A stretch of DNA of 64,000 nt from Olsenella_K sp036454645 (GCA_036454645.1 JAZHSQ010000001.1:65015-129014), one strand, 5' to 3'. Positions 49,839 to 58,142 are shown, counted from the stretch's first letter. The notes: generated by a model not told the origin, from the letters alone. Translations and numbers: made by a program.

Positions 49839-50717
49839 ATGGGTTGGTTCAAGCGGTTGTGCCTCATCGTCTTCGGCCTCGTCGGCATCTGCGCCCTCGC
49901 GGCGCTCTCCCTGCCCTGGGTAGGCCCCTGGACGGCGGAGGCGGCCGCCCTCGTTGCGGACGACACCTACTTCAACGTGCTCGTGGGCGCGGTCGCCATC
50001 ACGGGGGCGGGCCTGCTCTTCTGCCTCCTGAGGGGCCTCTTCGCGCCGCGCAACCGCAAGAGCGTCGTCATCTCCACGCTCGACGGCGGACAGATCACGG
50101 TCACCCGTACCGCCATCGCCAGCCAGGCGCGCCACATCGTCGAGCGGGACGGGACCTGCCTCGCCGCGGCGACGCACGTGCGCGCCAAGAAGCGCGGCCA
50201 CGTCCGCGTGGGCGTGCGCGTCACGCCGCTGCACGCCCTCAACGTGGTGGAGAAGGGCGCGGAGCTCCACGACGAGCTCGTGAGCGGCCTCGCCACGATC
50301 TGCGCCGACAAGCTCGAGGAGGTCAGCCTCGACTTCACCGACCCGCAGGACTTCGAGGAGCCCGCGGACGACTACGAGGAGCGCTACCTGCGCCCCTCGG
50401 CGGACGTCCCCGCGGCCGAGGCCCCCGAGGCGGGCCCGGAGCCCCGCGCGCGCGAGGCGGAGGCCGACCGCGCGGGCGAGATAGTCGTGCCGATGCGCGC
50501 CTACCCCGAGCCCGCGGCGAGCGAGGCCGCGGGCGGGACCGCCGACGCGGGCGACGCTGGCGAAGCGGCCGCGCCCGCCGACGCGGGCGGCTCGGCCGAG
50601 GGCGGCGCCGCGCAGGACGGCGGCGCCGTGGAGGACGCCGCGGCGGCGCCGGCCGCACCCCAGGCGGACGGGGACGCGGAGTCCGCAGGCGACGACCTCG
50701 AGGGGCAGGGTGCATAG
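49839..50717 (+). CDS. amaP: AmaP-like alkaline-shock membrane anchor protein
   Basis: A 292-residue protein with two membrane helices at the N-terminus (about 6-25 and 44-66), then a cytosolic domain with VVISTLDGGQITVTRTAIASQARHIVE and RVGVRVTPLHALNVVEKGAELHDELV. The C-terminal 110 residues are Ala/Glu/Asp/Gly-rich and probably disordered. In Staphylococcus AmaP tethers Asp23 to the membrane, and here asp23 and the DUF2273 gene follow directly. Role in envelope stress tolerance is inferred from that family. CGAGGAGAG precedes the ATG. Confidence 0.88.
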   Translation: MGWFKRLCLIVFGLVGICALAALSLPWVGPWTAEAAALVADDTYFNVLVGAVAITGAGLLFCLLRGLFAPRNRKSVVISTLDGGQITVTRTAIASQARHIVERDGTCLAAATHVRAKKRGHVRVGVRVTPLHALNVVEKGAELHDELVSGLATICADKLEEVSLDFTDPQDFEEPADDYEERYLRPSADVPAAEAPEAGPEPRAREAEADRAGEIVVPMRAYPEPAASEAAGGTADAGDAGEAAAPADAGGSAEGGAAQDGGAVEDAAAAPAAPQADGDAESAGDDLEGQGA

Positions 50718-50719
50718 GC

Positions 50720-51157
50720 ATGGCGGACAGGAAGCCCAGGCTCAAGGTCGAGGAGGGGCCCGAGGGGACGGCCCCCACGGCGCCCGAGGGCGCGCGCGAG
50801 GCGGCGGCGGACGTGCGGCCGGCGCAGGCGGCGCCCGCCACGGGTGCGGCGGAGGCCGCAGGTGGCGGCGCCCCCGCTTCCGGCGGCGCGCCGGCGCCCG
50901 GTGACGGCCGCGCGCACGCCGGGGCGACGAGGGCGGTGGGGGCGTGGCTCTCCCGCACCTTCCCCGGGCATGAGAACGCCGTGTTGTTCGGCTTCGTCGG
51001 GTTCCTCGTGGCGATCCTTATCTTTATCATCGGGTTCTGGCGCACCCTGTTCGTCACGCTCGTGGTGGTCGCGTTCGTGGCCGTCGGGCAGTGCCTGGAC
51101 GGGGACCCCAAGATCCTCCGGGCGCTGAAGCGGGCGCTCGGCGACGGCAGGGACTAG
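50720..51157 (+). CDS. DUF2273-type small membrane protein
   Basis: A 145-residue protein. A low-complexity Ala/Gly/Pro N-terminus (1-75) precedes RTFPGHENAVLFGFVGFLVAI and a second membrane helix (TLFVTLVVVAFVAVGQCLDGDPKI). The two-helix hairpin with a short DGDPKILRALKR tail is the DUF2273 pattern, always near asp23 and amaP. It starts two bases after amaP. The long N-terminal extension is unusual for this normally 60-70-residue family. Confidence 0.8.
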   Translation: MADRKPRLKVEEGPEGTAPTAPEGAREAAADVRPAQAAPATGAAEAAGGGAPASGGAPAPGDGRAHAGATRAVGAWLSRTFPGHENAVLFGFVGFLVAILIFIIGFWRTLFVTLVVVAFVAVGQCLDGDPKILRALKRALGDGRD

Positions 51158-51166
51158 CGAGGCGCC

Positions 51167-51193
51167 GAGCCCGCCCCCCCGAGGGGCGGGCTC
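51167..51193 (+). terminator. Intra-operon GC hairpin before asp23
   Basis: GAGCCCGCCCC (51167-51177) pairs with GGGGCGGGCTC (51183-51193), an 11-bp stem with a 5-base loop, in the 65-base spacer between the DUF2273 gene and asp23. Possible partial terminator or 5'-end protector that raises asp23 over its neighbours. Confidence 0.45.
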
Positions 51194-51222
51194 GGGCGCC
51201 GCGGCGCGGAAGGGAGCTTTGC

Positions 51223-51840
51223 ATGGCCAAGAAGGAAGTCGCTCGCGACGAGGCGCCGGAGGAGCCGGCCGTCCTCGACGCCGAGGTGGAGCCCGAGGGC
51301 AGCGACATCCCCGTCGAGGACGAGGACCTGGAGTCGGAGGACTCCCTGACCTTCTCCAACGGCGTCATAGAGAAGATCGTCGCCATCGCGATGCGCGACG
51401 TCCCCGGCGTCGTGGGCATGAAGGGCGGCTGGATCAACCGCGTACAGGACGCCCTGGGCGCCGCCGACCCGCGCAAGGGCGTCAGCGTCGAGGTGACGCC
51501 CGACAGCTCGGTGCGCGTGAACATCTCCGTGCTGATGGAGTACGGCGCCTACGCGCCGCAGGTCTTCGAGGACGTCAAGAAGACGGTGGTCAAGCAGGTC
51601 ACCGGCATGACCGGCCTCGAGATCGCCGGCGTCAACCTGAGGATCGAGGACGTGCTCACCCCCGAGGAGGTCCGCGCCCGCCGCAACGAGGGCAGGGCGG
51701 AGGCCGAGGCCGCGGCCGGCGGGGCCGCCCATGCGGAGGCCGACCAGGCGGCGCCCGAGGGCGAGGGCGCCGAGGCCACGCCCGCGCCCGCCGAGGCGGC
51801 ACCGGAGCCCGCGGCCCCCGCGACAGAAGAGGAAGCCTAG
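51223..51840 (+). CDS. Asp23/Gls24 family envelope stress protein
   Basis: A 205-residue cytosolic protein. After an acidic N-terminus (1-40) comes the Asp23 domain: LTFSNGVIEKIVAIAMRDVPGVVGMKGG, GVSVEVTPDSSVRVNISVLMEYG and VFEDVKKTVVKQVTGMTGLEIAGVNLRIEDV. The C-terminus is again Ala/Glu-rich. Asp23 proteins form membrane-associated filaments through AmaP and respond to cell-wall stress. GGAAGGGAGC lies before the ATG. It is three bases from murT, linking the stress module with lipid II amidation. Confidence 0.92.
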   Translation: MAKKEVARDEAPEEPAVLDAEVEPEGSDIPVEDEDLESEDSLTFSNGVIEKIVAIAMRDVPGVVGMKGGWINRVQDALGAADPRKGVSVEVTPDSSVRVNISVLMEYGAYAPQVFEDVKKTVVKQVTGMTGLEIAGVNLRIEDVLTPEEVRARRNEGRAEAEAAAGGAAHAEADQAAPEGEGAEATPAPAEAAPEPAAPATEEEA

Positions 51841-51843
51841 CGC

Positions 51844-53199
51844 ATGGGGGCGCGCACCGCGCTCGCCACGGGCCTGGGCAGGCTCGTCCACTGGGGCCTG
51901 CACGACGTCCTCGGCCGCTCCGCCTCACAGCTGCCGGGCCGCGTCGCGCTGTCGGTCGACCCCCACGCGATAGCGGGGCTCGCGCCCAAGCTCTCCCAGG
52001 GGTCGATCGTGGTCTGCGGCACCAACGGCAAGACGACGACGAACAACGTCCTCGCCTCCGCGATGGAGGCGGCGGGCATGCGCGTGCTGTGCAACCGCGA
52101 GGGGGCCAACATGGCCGCGGGCGTGGCGGCGGCTCTCCTGCCCGGGGGCTCCGCCGACTGGGCGGTGATGGAGGCCGACGAGCTCTCGACGGTCAACATC
52201 GTGCCGGCGCTCAGGCCGCGCCTCCTCGTGCTGCTGAACCTCTTCCGCGACCAGCTCGACCGCGCGGGGGAGATCGACCACGTGCAGAACACGATCGCCT
52301 CCGCCCTCGCCGCCTCGCCCGAGACCACGCTCCTGGTCTGCGGCGACGACCCCATCTCCATGGGCGTCGCGCGCAGGGCGCGCGAGGCGGGCACCCGCGT
52401 GCTCGCCTTCGGCATCGGCGAGGACCTCGGCCTCGGCGCCGACCGCGTGCCGGAGGGGGCCTTCTGCCAGGCGTGCGGCGCGCAGCTCGACTACGACTAC
52501 CATACCTACGCGCAGCTCGGGGCCTTCCGCTGCCCGAGGGGCGACTTCGCCCGCCCGGAGCTCGACTTCGTGGCCACGGGGGTGCGCGTGGGGCGCGAGG
52601 GCGTCGAGTTCGACGCCTCGGGCTGCACGATCGACGGCAAGGTGCGCGTCTCCGCCTCGTTCGGCGGGGTCTACATGGTCTACAACCTGCTCGCGGCCTT
52701 CTCCGCCGCCTCGCTCGCCGGGGTGGACGGCGCGACCTTCCAGCGCGCCCTCGACGGCTACCACCCCGAGAACGGCCGCCTGCAGCACTTCGTCGTCGAC
52801 GGCCGCGAGGTCGTCCTCAACCTCGCGAAGAACCCGACCGGCTTCAACCAGAACATCTCGCTCCTGCTCGCGGACGAGCGCGAGAAGGCCGCGTTCCTCG
52901 TGATCAACGACGACTTCAACGACGGCAAGGACATCTCCTGGATCTGGGACGTGGACTTCGAGCGGCTCGCCGGCTCGCCCGAGGCCCTGCGGGTCGTCGC
53001 TGGCGGCCACCGCGCGAACGACGTGCAGGTGCGCCTCAAGTACGCGGGCATCGAGGCGCCGATCGCGGACGGCGTGGCCGAGGCGCTCGAGGCGGTCTCG
53101 GACCTGCCGCGCGAGCGCCCGCTCTACGTGCTCACGAACTACAGCGCGCTGTGGCCGGCGAAGGCGGAGCTCGAGCGGATGGGGGAGCGCCATGAGTGA
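51844..53199 (+). CDS. murT: Lipid II isoglutaminyl synthase subunit MurT
   Basis: A 451-residue Mur-ligase-type subunit that activates the D-Glu of lipid II for amidation. P-loop VCGTNGKTTTNN (59-66), VMEADELSTVNIVPALRPRLLVLLNLFRDQLDR and the C-terminal LVINDDFNDGKDISWIWDVDFE are MurT features. The inserted zinc-ribbon has Cys208, Cys211 (CQACG) and Cys230 (FRCPRG), but the fourth expected Cys is Gly233, so metal binding may use another ligand or be lost. It overlaps gatD by 8 bases. Confidence 0.94.
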   Translation: MGARTALATGLGRLVHWGLHDVLGRSASQLPGRVALSVDPHAIAGLAPKLSQGSIVVCGTNGKTTTNNVLASAMEAAGMRVLCNREGANMAAGVAAALLPGGSADWAVMEADELSTVNIVPALRPRLLVLLNLFRDQLDRAGEIDHVQNTIASALAASPETTLLVCGDDPISMGVARRAREAGTRVLAFGIGEDLGLGADRVPEGAFCQACGAQLDYDYHTYAQLGAFRCPRGDFARPELDFVATGVRVGREGVEFDASGCTIDGKVRVSASFGGVYMVYNLLAAFSAASLAGVDGATFQRALDGYHPENGRLQHFVVDGREVVLNLAKNPTGFNQNISLLLADEREKAAFLVINDDFNDGKDISWIWDVDFERLAGSPEALRVVAGGHRANDVQVRLKYAGIEAPIADGVAEALEAVSDLPRERPLYVLTNYSALWPAKAELERMGERHE

Positions 53200-53947
53200 G
53201 AGCGCCACGCGGACGCTGAGGGTCGCACACCTCTACCCGGAGCTCCTCAACCTCTACGGCGACTCCGGCAACATCCTGTGCCTGCGCAAGCGGATGGAGT
53301 GGCGCGGCATCGCGCCCGACGTCCGCGAGGTGCACGTGGGCGAGCGCCCGAGCTTCTCGGGCGTGGACATAGCCTTCATCGGCGGCGGCTCCGACCGCGA
53401 GCAGCGGATCGTCTGCGACTTCCTCCTCGAGGAGCGCGACGAGCTCCGCTCCTTCGTGGAGGACGGCGGCGTCCTCGCGGCGGTGTGCGGCGGCTACCAG
53501 CTGCTCGGCCACTCCTACCTCATGGGCGAGGAGGCCGTGGAGGGCCTGGGGCTCGTCGACCTCTACACGGACCACGGCGAGCCGCGCATCATCGGCAACA
53601 TCGCCGTCGAGTCGCGCGTCTCGCCCCAGCCGATCGTGGGCTACGAGAACCACGCGGGCCGCACGCACCTCGGCGACGGCGTGGAGCCGCTCGGCAGGGT
53701 GCTCTTCGGCCGCGGCAACGACGGCGAGTCGGGCTTCGAGGGCTGCCTCTACAAGAACGTCCTGGGCACCTACGTCCACGGGCCCCTGCTGCCCAAGAAC
53801 CCGGGCGTCGCGGACTGGCTCCTCGCGCGCGCCCTCGAGCGGCGCTACGGCAGCGCCGACCTGGAGCCGCTGGACGATAGGGAGGAGCTCGCCGCCAACG
53901 AGGTTATGTACCATCGGTTGATGGCGGGCGAGGTCGAGGAGCTGTAG
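53192..53947 (+). CDS. gatD: Lipid II isoglutaminyl synthase glutamine amidotransferase GatD
   Basis: A 251-residue class I glutamine amidotransferase delivering ammonia to MurT. LRVAHLYPELLNLYGDSGNILCLRKR is the GatD N-terminus. Nucleophile Cys99 sits in LAAVCGGYQLLG and His196 in GTYVHGPLLPKNP. The pair amidates the second residue of the peptidoglycan stem to D-isoglutamine, essential in many Gram-positives. It should be read as GatD, not as a CobB/CobQ homologue of the B12 route, because of the overlap with murT. Confidence 0.95.
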   Translation: MSESATRTLRVAHLYPELLNLYGDSGNILCLRKRMEWRGIAPDVREVHVGERPSFSGVDIAFIGGGSDREQRIVCDFLLEERDELRSFVEDGGVLAAVCGGYQLLGHSYLMGEEAVEGLGLVDLYTDHGEPRIIGNIAVESRVSPQPIVGYENHAGRTHLGDGVEPLGRVLFGRGNDGESGFEGCLYKNVLGTYVHGPLLPKNPGVADWLLARALERRYGSADLEPLDDREELAANEVMYHRLMAGEVEEL

Positions 53948-53995
53948 CCGGCCGCCCGCGTCCCGTCGGTCACGCAAGGCAGGAGGAGCCGCCCC

Positions 53996-54937
53996 ATGGC
54001 GAAGGTCATCGTTTTCGGAAGTCTCAACATGGACCTCTCGGTCGTCTGCGGCCGCATGCCGCGCGAGGGCGAGACGGTCATGGGGTCGGGGTTCTTCACC
54101 AACGCGGGCGGCAAGGGCGGCAACCAGGCCGTCGCCGCGGTGCGCGCCGGCGTCGAGACGCACATGATCGCCCGCGTCGGCGCGGACGAGTTCGGCACGA
54201 GGCTCACGGACGGCCTCGAGTGGTACGGCGTGCGCTGCGACGCCGTCGGCCGCGCCGAGGGCTACCCAACCGGCACGGCGGTCATCATCCGCTGCGAGGG
54301 CGAGAACCGCATCATCGTCGACCCCGGCGCCAACCTGGCGCTCGGCCCCGACGAGGCCATCCGCGACTTCGACGCCATCGCCGAGGAGGGCGACATCCTG
54401 CTCACGCAGCTGGAGTGCAGCCTGGAGACCACCAGGGCGCTGATCGCGCACGCGCACGGGCGCGGCGTCAGGTGCGTGCTCAACGCCGCCCCGGCCTTCG
54501 AGCTGCCCGAGGAGCTCTACCGCGACGTCGACATCCTGTGCGTCAACGAGACGGAGTGCGAGCGCCTCTCCGGCGTCTACCCCGCCGACCGCTGGCGCCA
54601 GCGCGACGCCCTCGGGTTCTTCTCGCGCTGCGGGGTGGCCGACACGATCATCACGCTCGGCAGGCGCGGCTCGGTGACCGCGGGGGAGGGCGAGGACTGC
54701 CCGCACCTCGTCGAGGCCTTCAGGGTGGACGCGGTCGACACGACCGGCGCCGGCGACGCCTACCTCGGCATGCTCGCCGCCGAGCTCGTGCGCGGCGAGG
54801 GCCTGGCCTCCGCGATGGAGGTGGCGACGGCCGCGAGCGCCCTCGCCGTCAGGAAGCCCGGCGCCCAGCGCGCCATGCCGACGATCGACGAGGTCGAGGA
54901 GTTCCTCCGCGACCGCGGCTCGCGCGCGCGGGCCTAG
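53996..54937 (+). CDS. rbsK: Ribokinase
   Basis: A 313-residue PfkB-family sugar kinase. VFGSLNMDLSVVCGRMPREGETV and FFTNAGGKGGNQAVAAVRAG match ribokinase closely. The C-terminal DAVDTTGAGDAYLGMLAAEL contains the catalytic Asp and anion hole. Phosphorylates ribose or a related furanose at O-5. There is no ribose transporter nearby, so it may serve nucleoside-derived ribose. AGGAGGAG precedes the ATG; 48-base spacer from gatD. Confidence 0.92.
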   Translation: MAKVIVFGSLNMDLSVVCGRMPREGETVMGSGFFTNAGGKGGNQAVAAVRAGVETHMIARVGADEFGTRLTDGLEWYGVRCDAVGRAEGYPTGTAVIIRCEGENRIIVDPGANLALGPDEAIRDFDAIAEEGDILLTQLECSLETTRALIAHAHGRGVRCVLNAAPAFELPEELYRDVDILCVNETECERLSGVYPADRWRQRDALGFFSRCGVADTIITLGRRGSVTAGEGEDCPHLVEAFRVDAVDTTGAGDAYLGMLAAELVRGEGLASAMEVATAASALAVRKPGAQRAMPTIDEVEEFLRDRGSRARA

Positions 54938-54956
54938 GCGCGGAGGGCGGGACGGC

Positions 54957-56066
54957 TTGGGGACGGACGCGGTGCAGGAGAGGCAGGGGGGACGACGGGC
55001 CGAGGGGAGGCCGGCGGGGTCCGCGGACGGGCGCCAGGCGCGCCGCCCCTGGGTCGACTACTTCGGGTGGCTCCGCGCGGTCGCGGCCGTGAGCATCGTC
55101 TTCATGCACGCGATCGTCTCCACCTTGAAGGACGCCACGCCCGCCGTCGACGACCTCGTCGCGCGCGCGGTGGGCCAGGCCGTCATGATCCCGCTCACGC
55201 GCTGGGCGGTCCCGGTCTTCTTCATGATCACGGGCGCCCTGCTCCTCGACCCCGAGAAGAACGTGGGGCCAGACCGCATCCGTCGCTACGTGTGGCGCAT
55301 GGTCGTGGTCCTTCTCACCTTCGGGCTCGCCTTCAACGTCTCCGAGCTCATGGTCCAGGACGGCCTCGGCCTCCCGGAGGCCCTCGGCCAGGGCCTCGGG
55401 CTCCTCGTCTCCGGCTACTCGTGGGACCACATGTGGTACGTCTACGCCCTGATCGGCGTCTACCTGTTCGTCCCGGCGCTCAGGGCCTTCGTCCGCGCGG
55501 CGTCGCGCGAGACCTACCTCCTCACCCTCGGCGCGATCTACGCCCTCTGCTTCGCCGTCCCGACGCTCAACTCGCTGCTCTCGCTCGACCTCGCGACCCT
55601 GCACGTGCCCGAGGGCGTCTACCCCGTCGGCTACGTGCTGCTCGGCTACTACGCCCACAAGAACCTCAGGCTCGACTGGCGCATCGGCCTCGCGGGGGGC
55701 GCCTGCTGCGCCGCCGCGACCGCCATCGGCGCGTGGGCGGAGCTGGCCGAGACGAGCGCGGAGTACGCGTTCTTCCCCCAGGGCGCCCTCGTCGCGCCCT
55801 TCGCCCTAGCGGTCTTCCTCGCCTTCAGGCGCCTCCTGGACCACGTGCCCGTCTCCGAGCACCCCGCCGCGCGCACCCTCGACCGCCTGGGCTTCGGCCT
55901 CTACGTCATCCACCCGGTCTTCGTGCACGCCTTCGTCGCCCTCGTGCCCACGACGTTCGCGCCCCTGTGGCTCTACGTGCTCTGCTGCTTCCTGGCGTCG
56001 CTCGCCCTGGGCCTGGCCACCACCTGGGCGGTCGAGCGCGTCCCCTGGCTGGGCAGGTACCTCTAG
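54957..56066 (+). CDS. Membrane acyltransferase, family 3
   Basis: A 369-residue protein with about ten membrane segments. VDYFGWLRAVAAVSIVFMHAIV near residue 33 has the Arg and His of acyltransferase-3 enzymes; RWAVPVFFMITGALLL and YSWDHMWYVYALIGVYLFVPALRAFV follow. Such proteins O-acetylate or otherwise acylate surface sugars, peptidoglycan or polymers. Its location after murT-gatD and with an LCP gene nearby fits cell-wall decoration, but the acceptor is unknown. A TTG at 54957 is taken as start behind GGAGGG. A later start is possible since the first 30 residues are polar and low complexity. Confidence 0.85.
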   Translation: MGTDAVQERQGGRRAEGRPAGSADGRQARRPWVDYFGWLRAVAAVSIVFMHAIVSTLKDATPAVDDLVARAVGQAVMIPLTRWAVPVFFMITGALLLDPEKNVGPDRIRRYVWRMVVVLLTFGLAFNVSELMVQDGLGLPEALGQGLGLLVSGYSWDHMWYVYALIGVYLFVPALRAFVRAASRETYLLTLGAIYALCFAVPTLNSLLSLDLATLHVPEGVYPVGYVLLGYYAHKNLRLDWRIGLAGGACCAAATAIGAWAELAETSAEYAFFPQGALVAPFALAVFLAFRRLLDHVPVSEHPAARTLDRLGFGLYVIHPVFVHAFVALVPTTFAPLWLYVLCCFLASLALGLATTWAVERVPWLGRYL

Positions 56067-56071
56067 CGGCC

Positions 56072-56157
56072 GCGCCCGCAGGGGAGCCGGGGCCGGCGCC
56101 CGCAGGGGCGCTGCCGGCGCCAGCAGGGGAGCCGGCCGGGGTGGTGCCGCCCCGGCC
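56072..56157. terminator. Repeat-rich convergent intergenic with terminator hairpin
   Basis: CGCAGGGG/AGCAGGGG occurs three times (from 56078, 56102 and 56123) in short near-repeats of 21-24 bp. Then GGCCGGGG (56134-56141) pairs with CCCCGGCC (56150-56157). It separates the acyltransferase gene from the convergent SRAP gene and probably ends both transcripts. Confidence 0.55.
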
Positions 56158-56158
56158 C

Positions 56159-56776
56159 TCAGGCCCGCGCGTCCTCTTCTGGCTCGGCGTCGAGCCGGAC
56201 GCGGGAGCGGTCCGCGAGCGCAGCGTAGCCCGGCCCGAGCCAGACGGCGGACTCGCCCGGCCCGAGCACGAGCGGCATGCGGCGGTGCACCGGCCGGACG
56301 TCCGCGTTGGGCTCGCAGGTAACGACCGAGAAGCGGCTCCCGTCGCTGACGCAGGCGAGGAGGAAGACGGCGTGGCCCGCGAGCCGGAAGCGCCACTGGC
56401 GCCTGCCCGCCTCGCCCGCGGCGGGGGCGTCCGCGGTCTCGTAGAAGCGGCGGACGGGCACGAGGCAGCGGCCCTCGGAGGCGGGGCGCGCCCAGAGCCC
56501 GCGCCCCGAGCGCTCCTGCGAGAGGGCGGTCTCGATCCGGGTGTTGAAGACGAGGCCGTGGCCCGCGGGGGCGTCGAAGCCCCAGGAGAGCGTCCTGACC
56601 GCGAGCTCGCCCGCACCGTCCGGCACGAACAGGGGGACCTGGCTCCCGGGGTAGGCGTCGGGCGCGGGAGGCGCCCCCTCATCCGCGGCGGGCACGCGGG
56701 CGCGCCCCGACTCCCTGAGGGCGCGCAGGGCCTCGCGCATCTCGGCCGCCTGCAGGGGCGACATCCTGTGGCACAT
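56159..56776 (-). CDS. SRAP (YedK/HMCES) family abasic-site processing protein
   Basis: A 205-residue protein. The second residue is Cys (MCHRMS), the invariant nucleophile that forms a thiazolidine link with abasic sites in single-stranded DNA. TLSWGF, VFNTRIET (Asn and Arg of the active site), RCLVPVRRFYE and VHRRMPLVL with the catalytic His are the further signatures. It protects abasic sites at replication forks. It stands alone on the minus strand, divergent from the TPP-controlled operon. Confidence 0.93.
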   Translation of the reverse strand: MCHRMSPLQAAEMREALRALRESGRARVPAADEGAPPAPDAYPGSQVPLFVPDGAGELAVRTLSWGFDAPAGHGLVFNTRIETALSQERSGRGLWARPASEGRCLVPVRRFYETADAPAAGEAGRRQWRFRLAGHAVFLLACVSDGSRFSVVTCEPNADVRPVHRRMPLVLGPGESAVWLGPGYAALADRSRVRLDAEPEEDARA

Positions 56777-56813
56777 CCGCGCACCTCCCGGGGTCGTGTT
56801 CCTCGCAAAGGAC

Positions 56814-56819
56814 TATACT
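56814..56819 (+). promoter_or_regulatory. Promoter -10 box TATACT of the thiamine operon
   Basis: TATACT directly before the TPP aptamer (which starts about 10 bases downstream), giving a short leader. No convincing -35 seen. Confidence 0.55.
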
Positions 56820-56823
56820 CTCC

Positions 56824-56912
56824 CCCAAGGGGAGCTGGCGCACGCCGGCTGAGAGGGGGCCCACGGCGGCCCCGACCCATAGAACCTGTCCGGACAATGC
56901 CGGCGTAGGGAC
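56824..56912 (+). promoter_or_regulatory. TPP riboswitch (THI element)
   Basis: All conserved parts are visible: GGGGAGC (56829-56835), CTGAGAGGG (56849-56857), GACCCATAGAACCTG (56874-56888), CCGGACAATGCCGGCGTAGGGA (ending about 56911). Downstream, CGAGGTCCC (56928-56936) can pair with GGGGCCTCG (56949-56957). Next to it TCTCCTCTC (56958-56966) is the exact complement of GAGAGGAGA (57000-57008), the ribosome-binding site of the first gene. This suggests control by hiding the ribosome-binding site when TPP is bound. Confidence 0.95.
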
Positions 56913-57013
56913 CATCACACCCGTTCGCGAGGTCCCGAGAGCACAAGCGGGGCCTCGTCTCCTCTCTCGCACGCGCGTGCGGGGGCGTGGGCGCCCGCCG
57001 AGAGGAGAGCAGC

Positions 57014-57352
57014 ATGAACTGCAGCGTCGCCATCCAGTACCTGCCCATGGACGCCAAGGACGAGGACGAGGTCTGCCGCATCGTGGACGCGGTCATCGCC
57101 TACATCGACTCCACGGGCGTCGACTACTTCGTGGGGCCCTTCGAGACCGCGATCGAGGGCGACTACGACAAGTGCATGGAGATCGTGAAGAACTGCCAGC
57201 TCGTGGGTGCCAAGGCGGGCTGCCGCCACGTGGCGACCTACGTGAAGATCGACTACAAGAGCGAGGGCGACGTGATGAGCACGGAGCACAAGGTCGCCAA
57301 GTACCACCAGGGCGACCCGGAGTTCTCCCAGAAGGCAGCCCATGTCGCATAG
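57014..57352 (+). CDS. Thiamine-binding protein (MTH1187/YkoF type)
   Basis: A 112-residue protein of the thiamine-binding family PF01910. CSVAIQYLPMDAKDEDEVCRIVDAVIAYIDSTGVDYFVGPFETAIEGDYD matches the ferredoxin-like fold, with the VGPFET...EGD block characteristic. It is cytosolic, lacks a signal peptide, and its biochemical role (carrier or buffer of thiamine or its pyrimidine) is not firm. It lies directly under the TPP riboswitch and overlaps the permease gene by 11 bases. Confidence 0.88.
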   Translation: MNCSVAIQYLPMDAKDEDEVCRIVDAVIAYIDSTGVDYFVGPFETAIEGDYDKCMEIVKNCQLVGAKAGCRHVATYVKIDYKSEGDVMSTEHKVAKYHQGDPEFSQKAAHVA

Positions 57353-58142
57353 GGGGCCGGCGGCCTCGGGGCCCCGCTCCCGGCGCGCGCGCAGGGTCTG
57401 GGTCCCGCTCGCGACCATCGCGGTCCTCCTCGTCGTCTGGCAGCTGGTGGTCGTCTGCGGCGTGGTGCCCAACTTCATGCTGCCGAGCCCCACGCAGGTC
57501 GTCGCCGCCCTCGTGGGCGACGTGGGCCTGCTCCTGCAGCACTCCGCCACGACCCTCGTCGAGGCCGCGCTCGGCCTCCTGATCGGCGTGGCGGTCGGGT
57601 TCGTCGTCGCGGTCCTCATGGACGCCTTCGAGACGGTCAGCCTCGCGCTCGACCCCCTGGTCACCATCTCGCAGACCATCCCGACCGTGGCCATAGCGCC
57701 CCTCCTGGTGCTGTGGATGGGCTACGGGCTCGCGCCGAAGGTCGTGCTCGTCGTGATCTCGACCTTCTTCCCGGTGACGGTCTCGCTCGTCTCCGGCTTC
57801 AGGTCGGTCGACCCCGACATGCTCGACCTCATGCGCACGATGAACGCGAGCCGCCTGCAGGTCTTCTGGAACGTGAAGCTCCCGGCCGCCCTGGGCGAGT
57901 TCTTCAGCGGCCTCAAGATCTCGGCGACCTACGCCATCGTCGGCGCGGTCATCGCCGAGTGGCTCGGGGGCTTCTCGGGCCTCGGCGTCTACATGACCCG
58001 CGTGCGCAAGTCCTTCTCGTACGACAAGATGTTCGCCGTGATCATCCTGATCTCGGCCCTCTCGCTGGCGCTCATGAAGCTCGTCGAGGGCCTGCAGCGC
58101 CTCGCGATGCCCTGGGCCAGGGTGGAAAGGAACGAAAGATGA
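57342..58142 (+). CDS. thiX: Thiamine-precursor ABC transporter permease (ThiX type)
   Basis: A 266-residue permease with six membrane segments of the NitT/TauT class. MLPSPTQVVAALVGD, QTIPTVAIAPLLVLWMGYGLAPKVVLVVISTFFPV and the coupling loop MRTMNASRLQVFWNVKLPAALGEFFSGLKI are typical of ThiX/ThiP-like importers of hydroxymethylpyrimidine or its relatives. Arg-rich N-terminus. It overlaps the binding-protein gene in ATGA. Confidence 0.9.
   Translation: MSHRGPAASGPRSRRARRVWVPLATIAVLLVVWQLVVVCGVVPNFMLPSPTQVVAALVGDVGLLLQHSATTLVEAALGLLIGVAVGFVVAVLMDAFETVSLALDPLVTISQTIPTVAIAPLLVLWMGYGLAPKVVLVVISTFFPVTVSLVSGFRSVDPDMLDLMRTMNASRLQVFWNVKLPAALGEFFSGLKISATYAIVGAVIAEWLGGFSGLGVYMTRVRKSFSYDKMFAVIILISALSLALMKLVEGLQRLAMPWARVERNER

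Noticed and set aside
53192..53947. A second CobQ/CobB-type cobalamin amidotransferase
   Set aside because: The glutaminase resembles CobQ, but the overlap with murT and the N-terminal block identify it as GatD.
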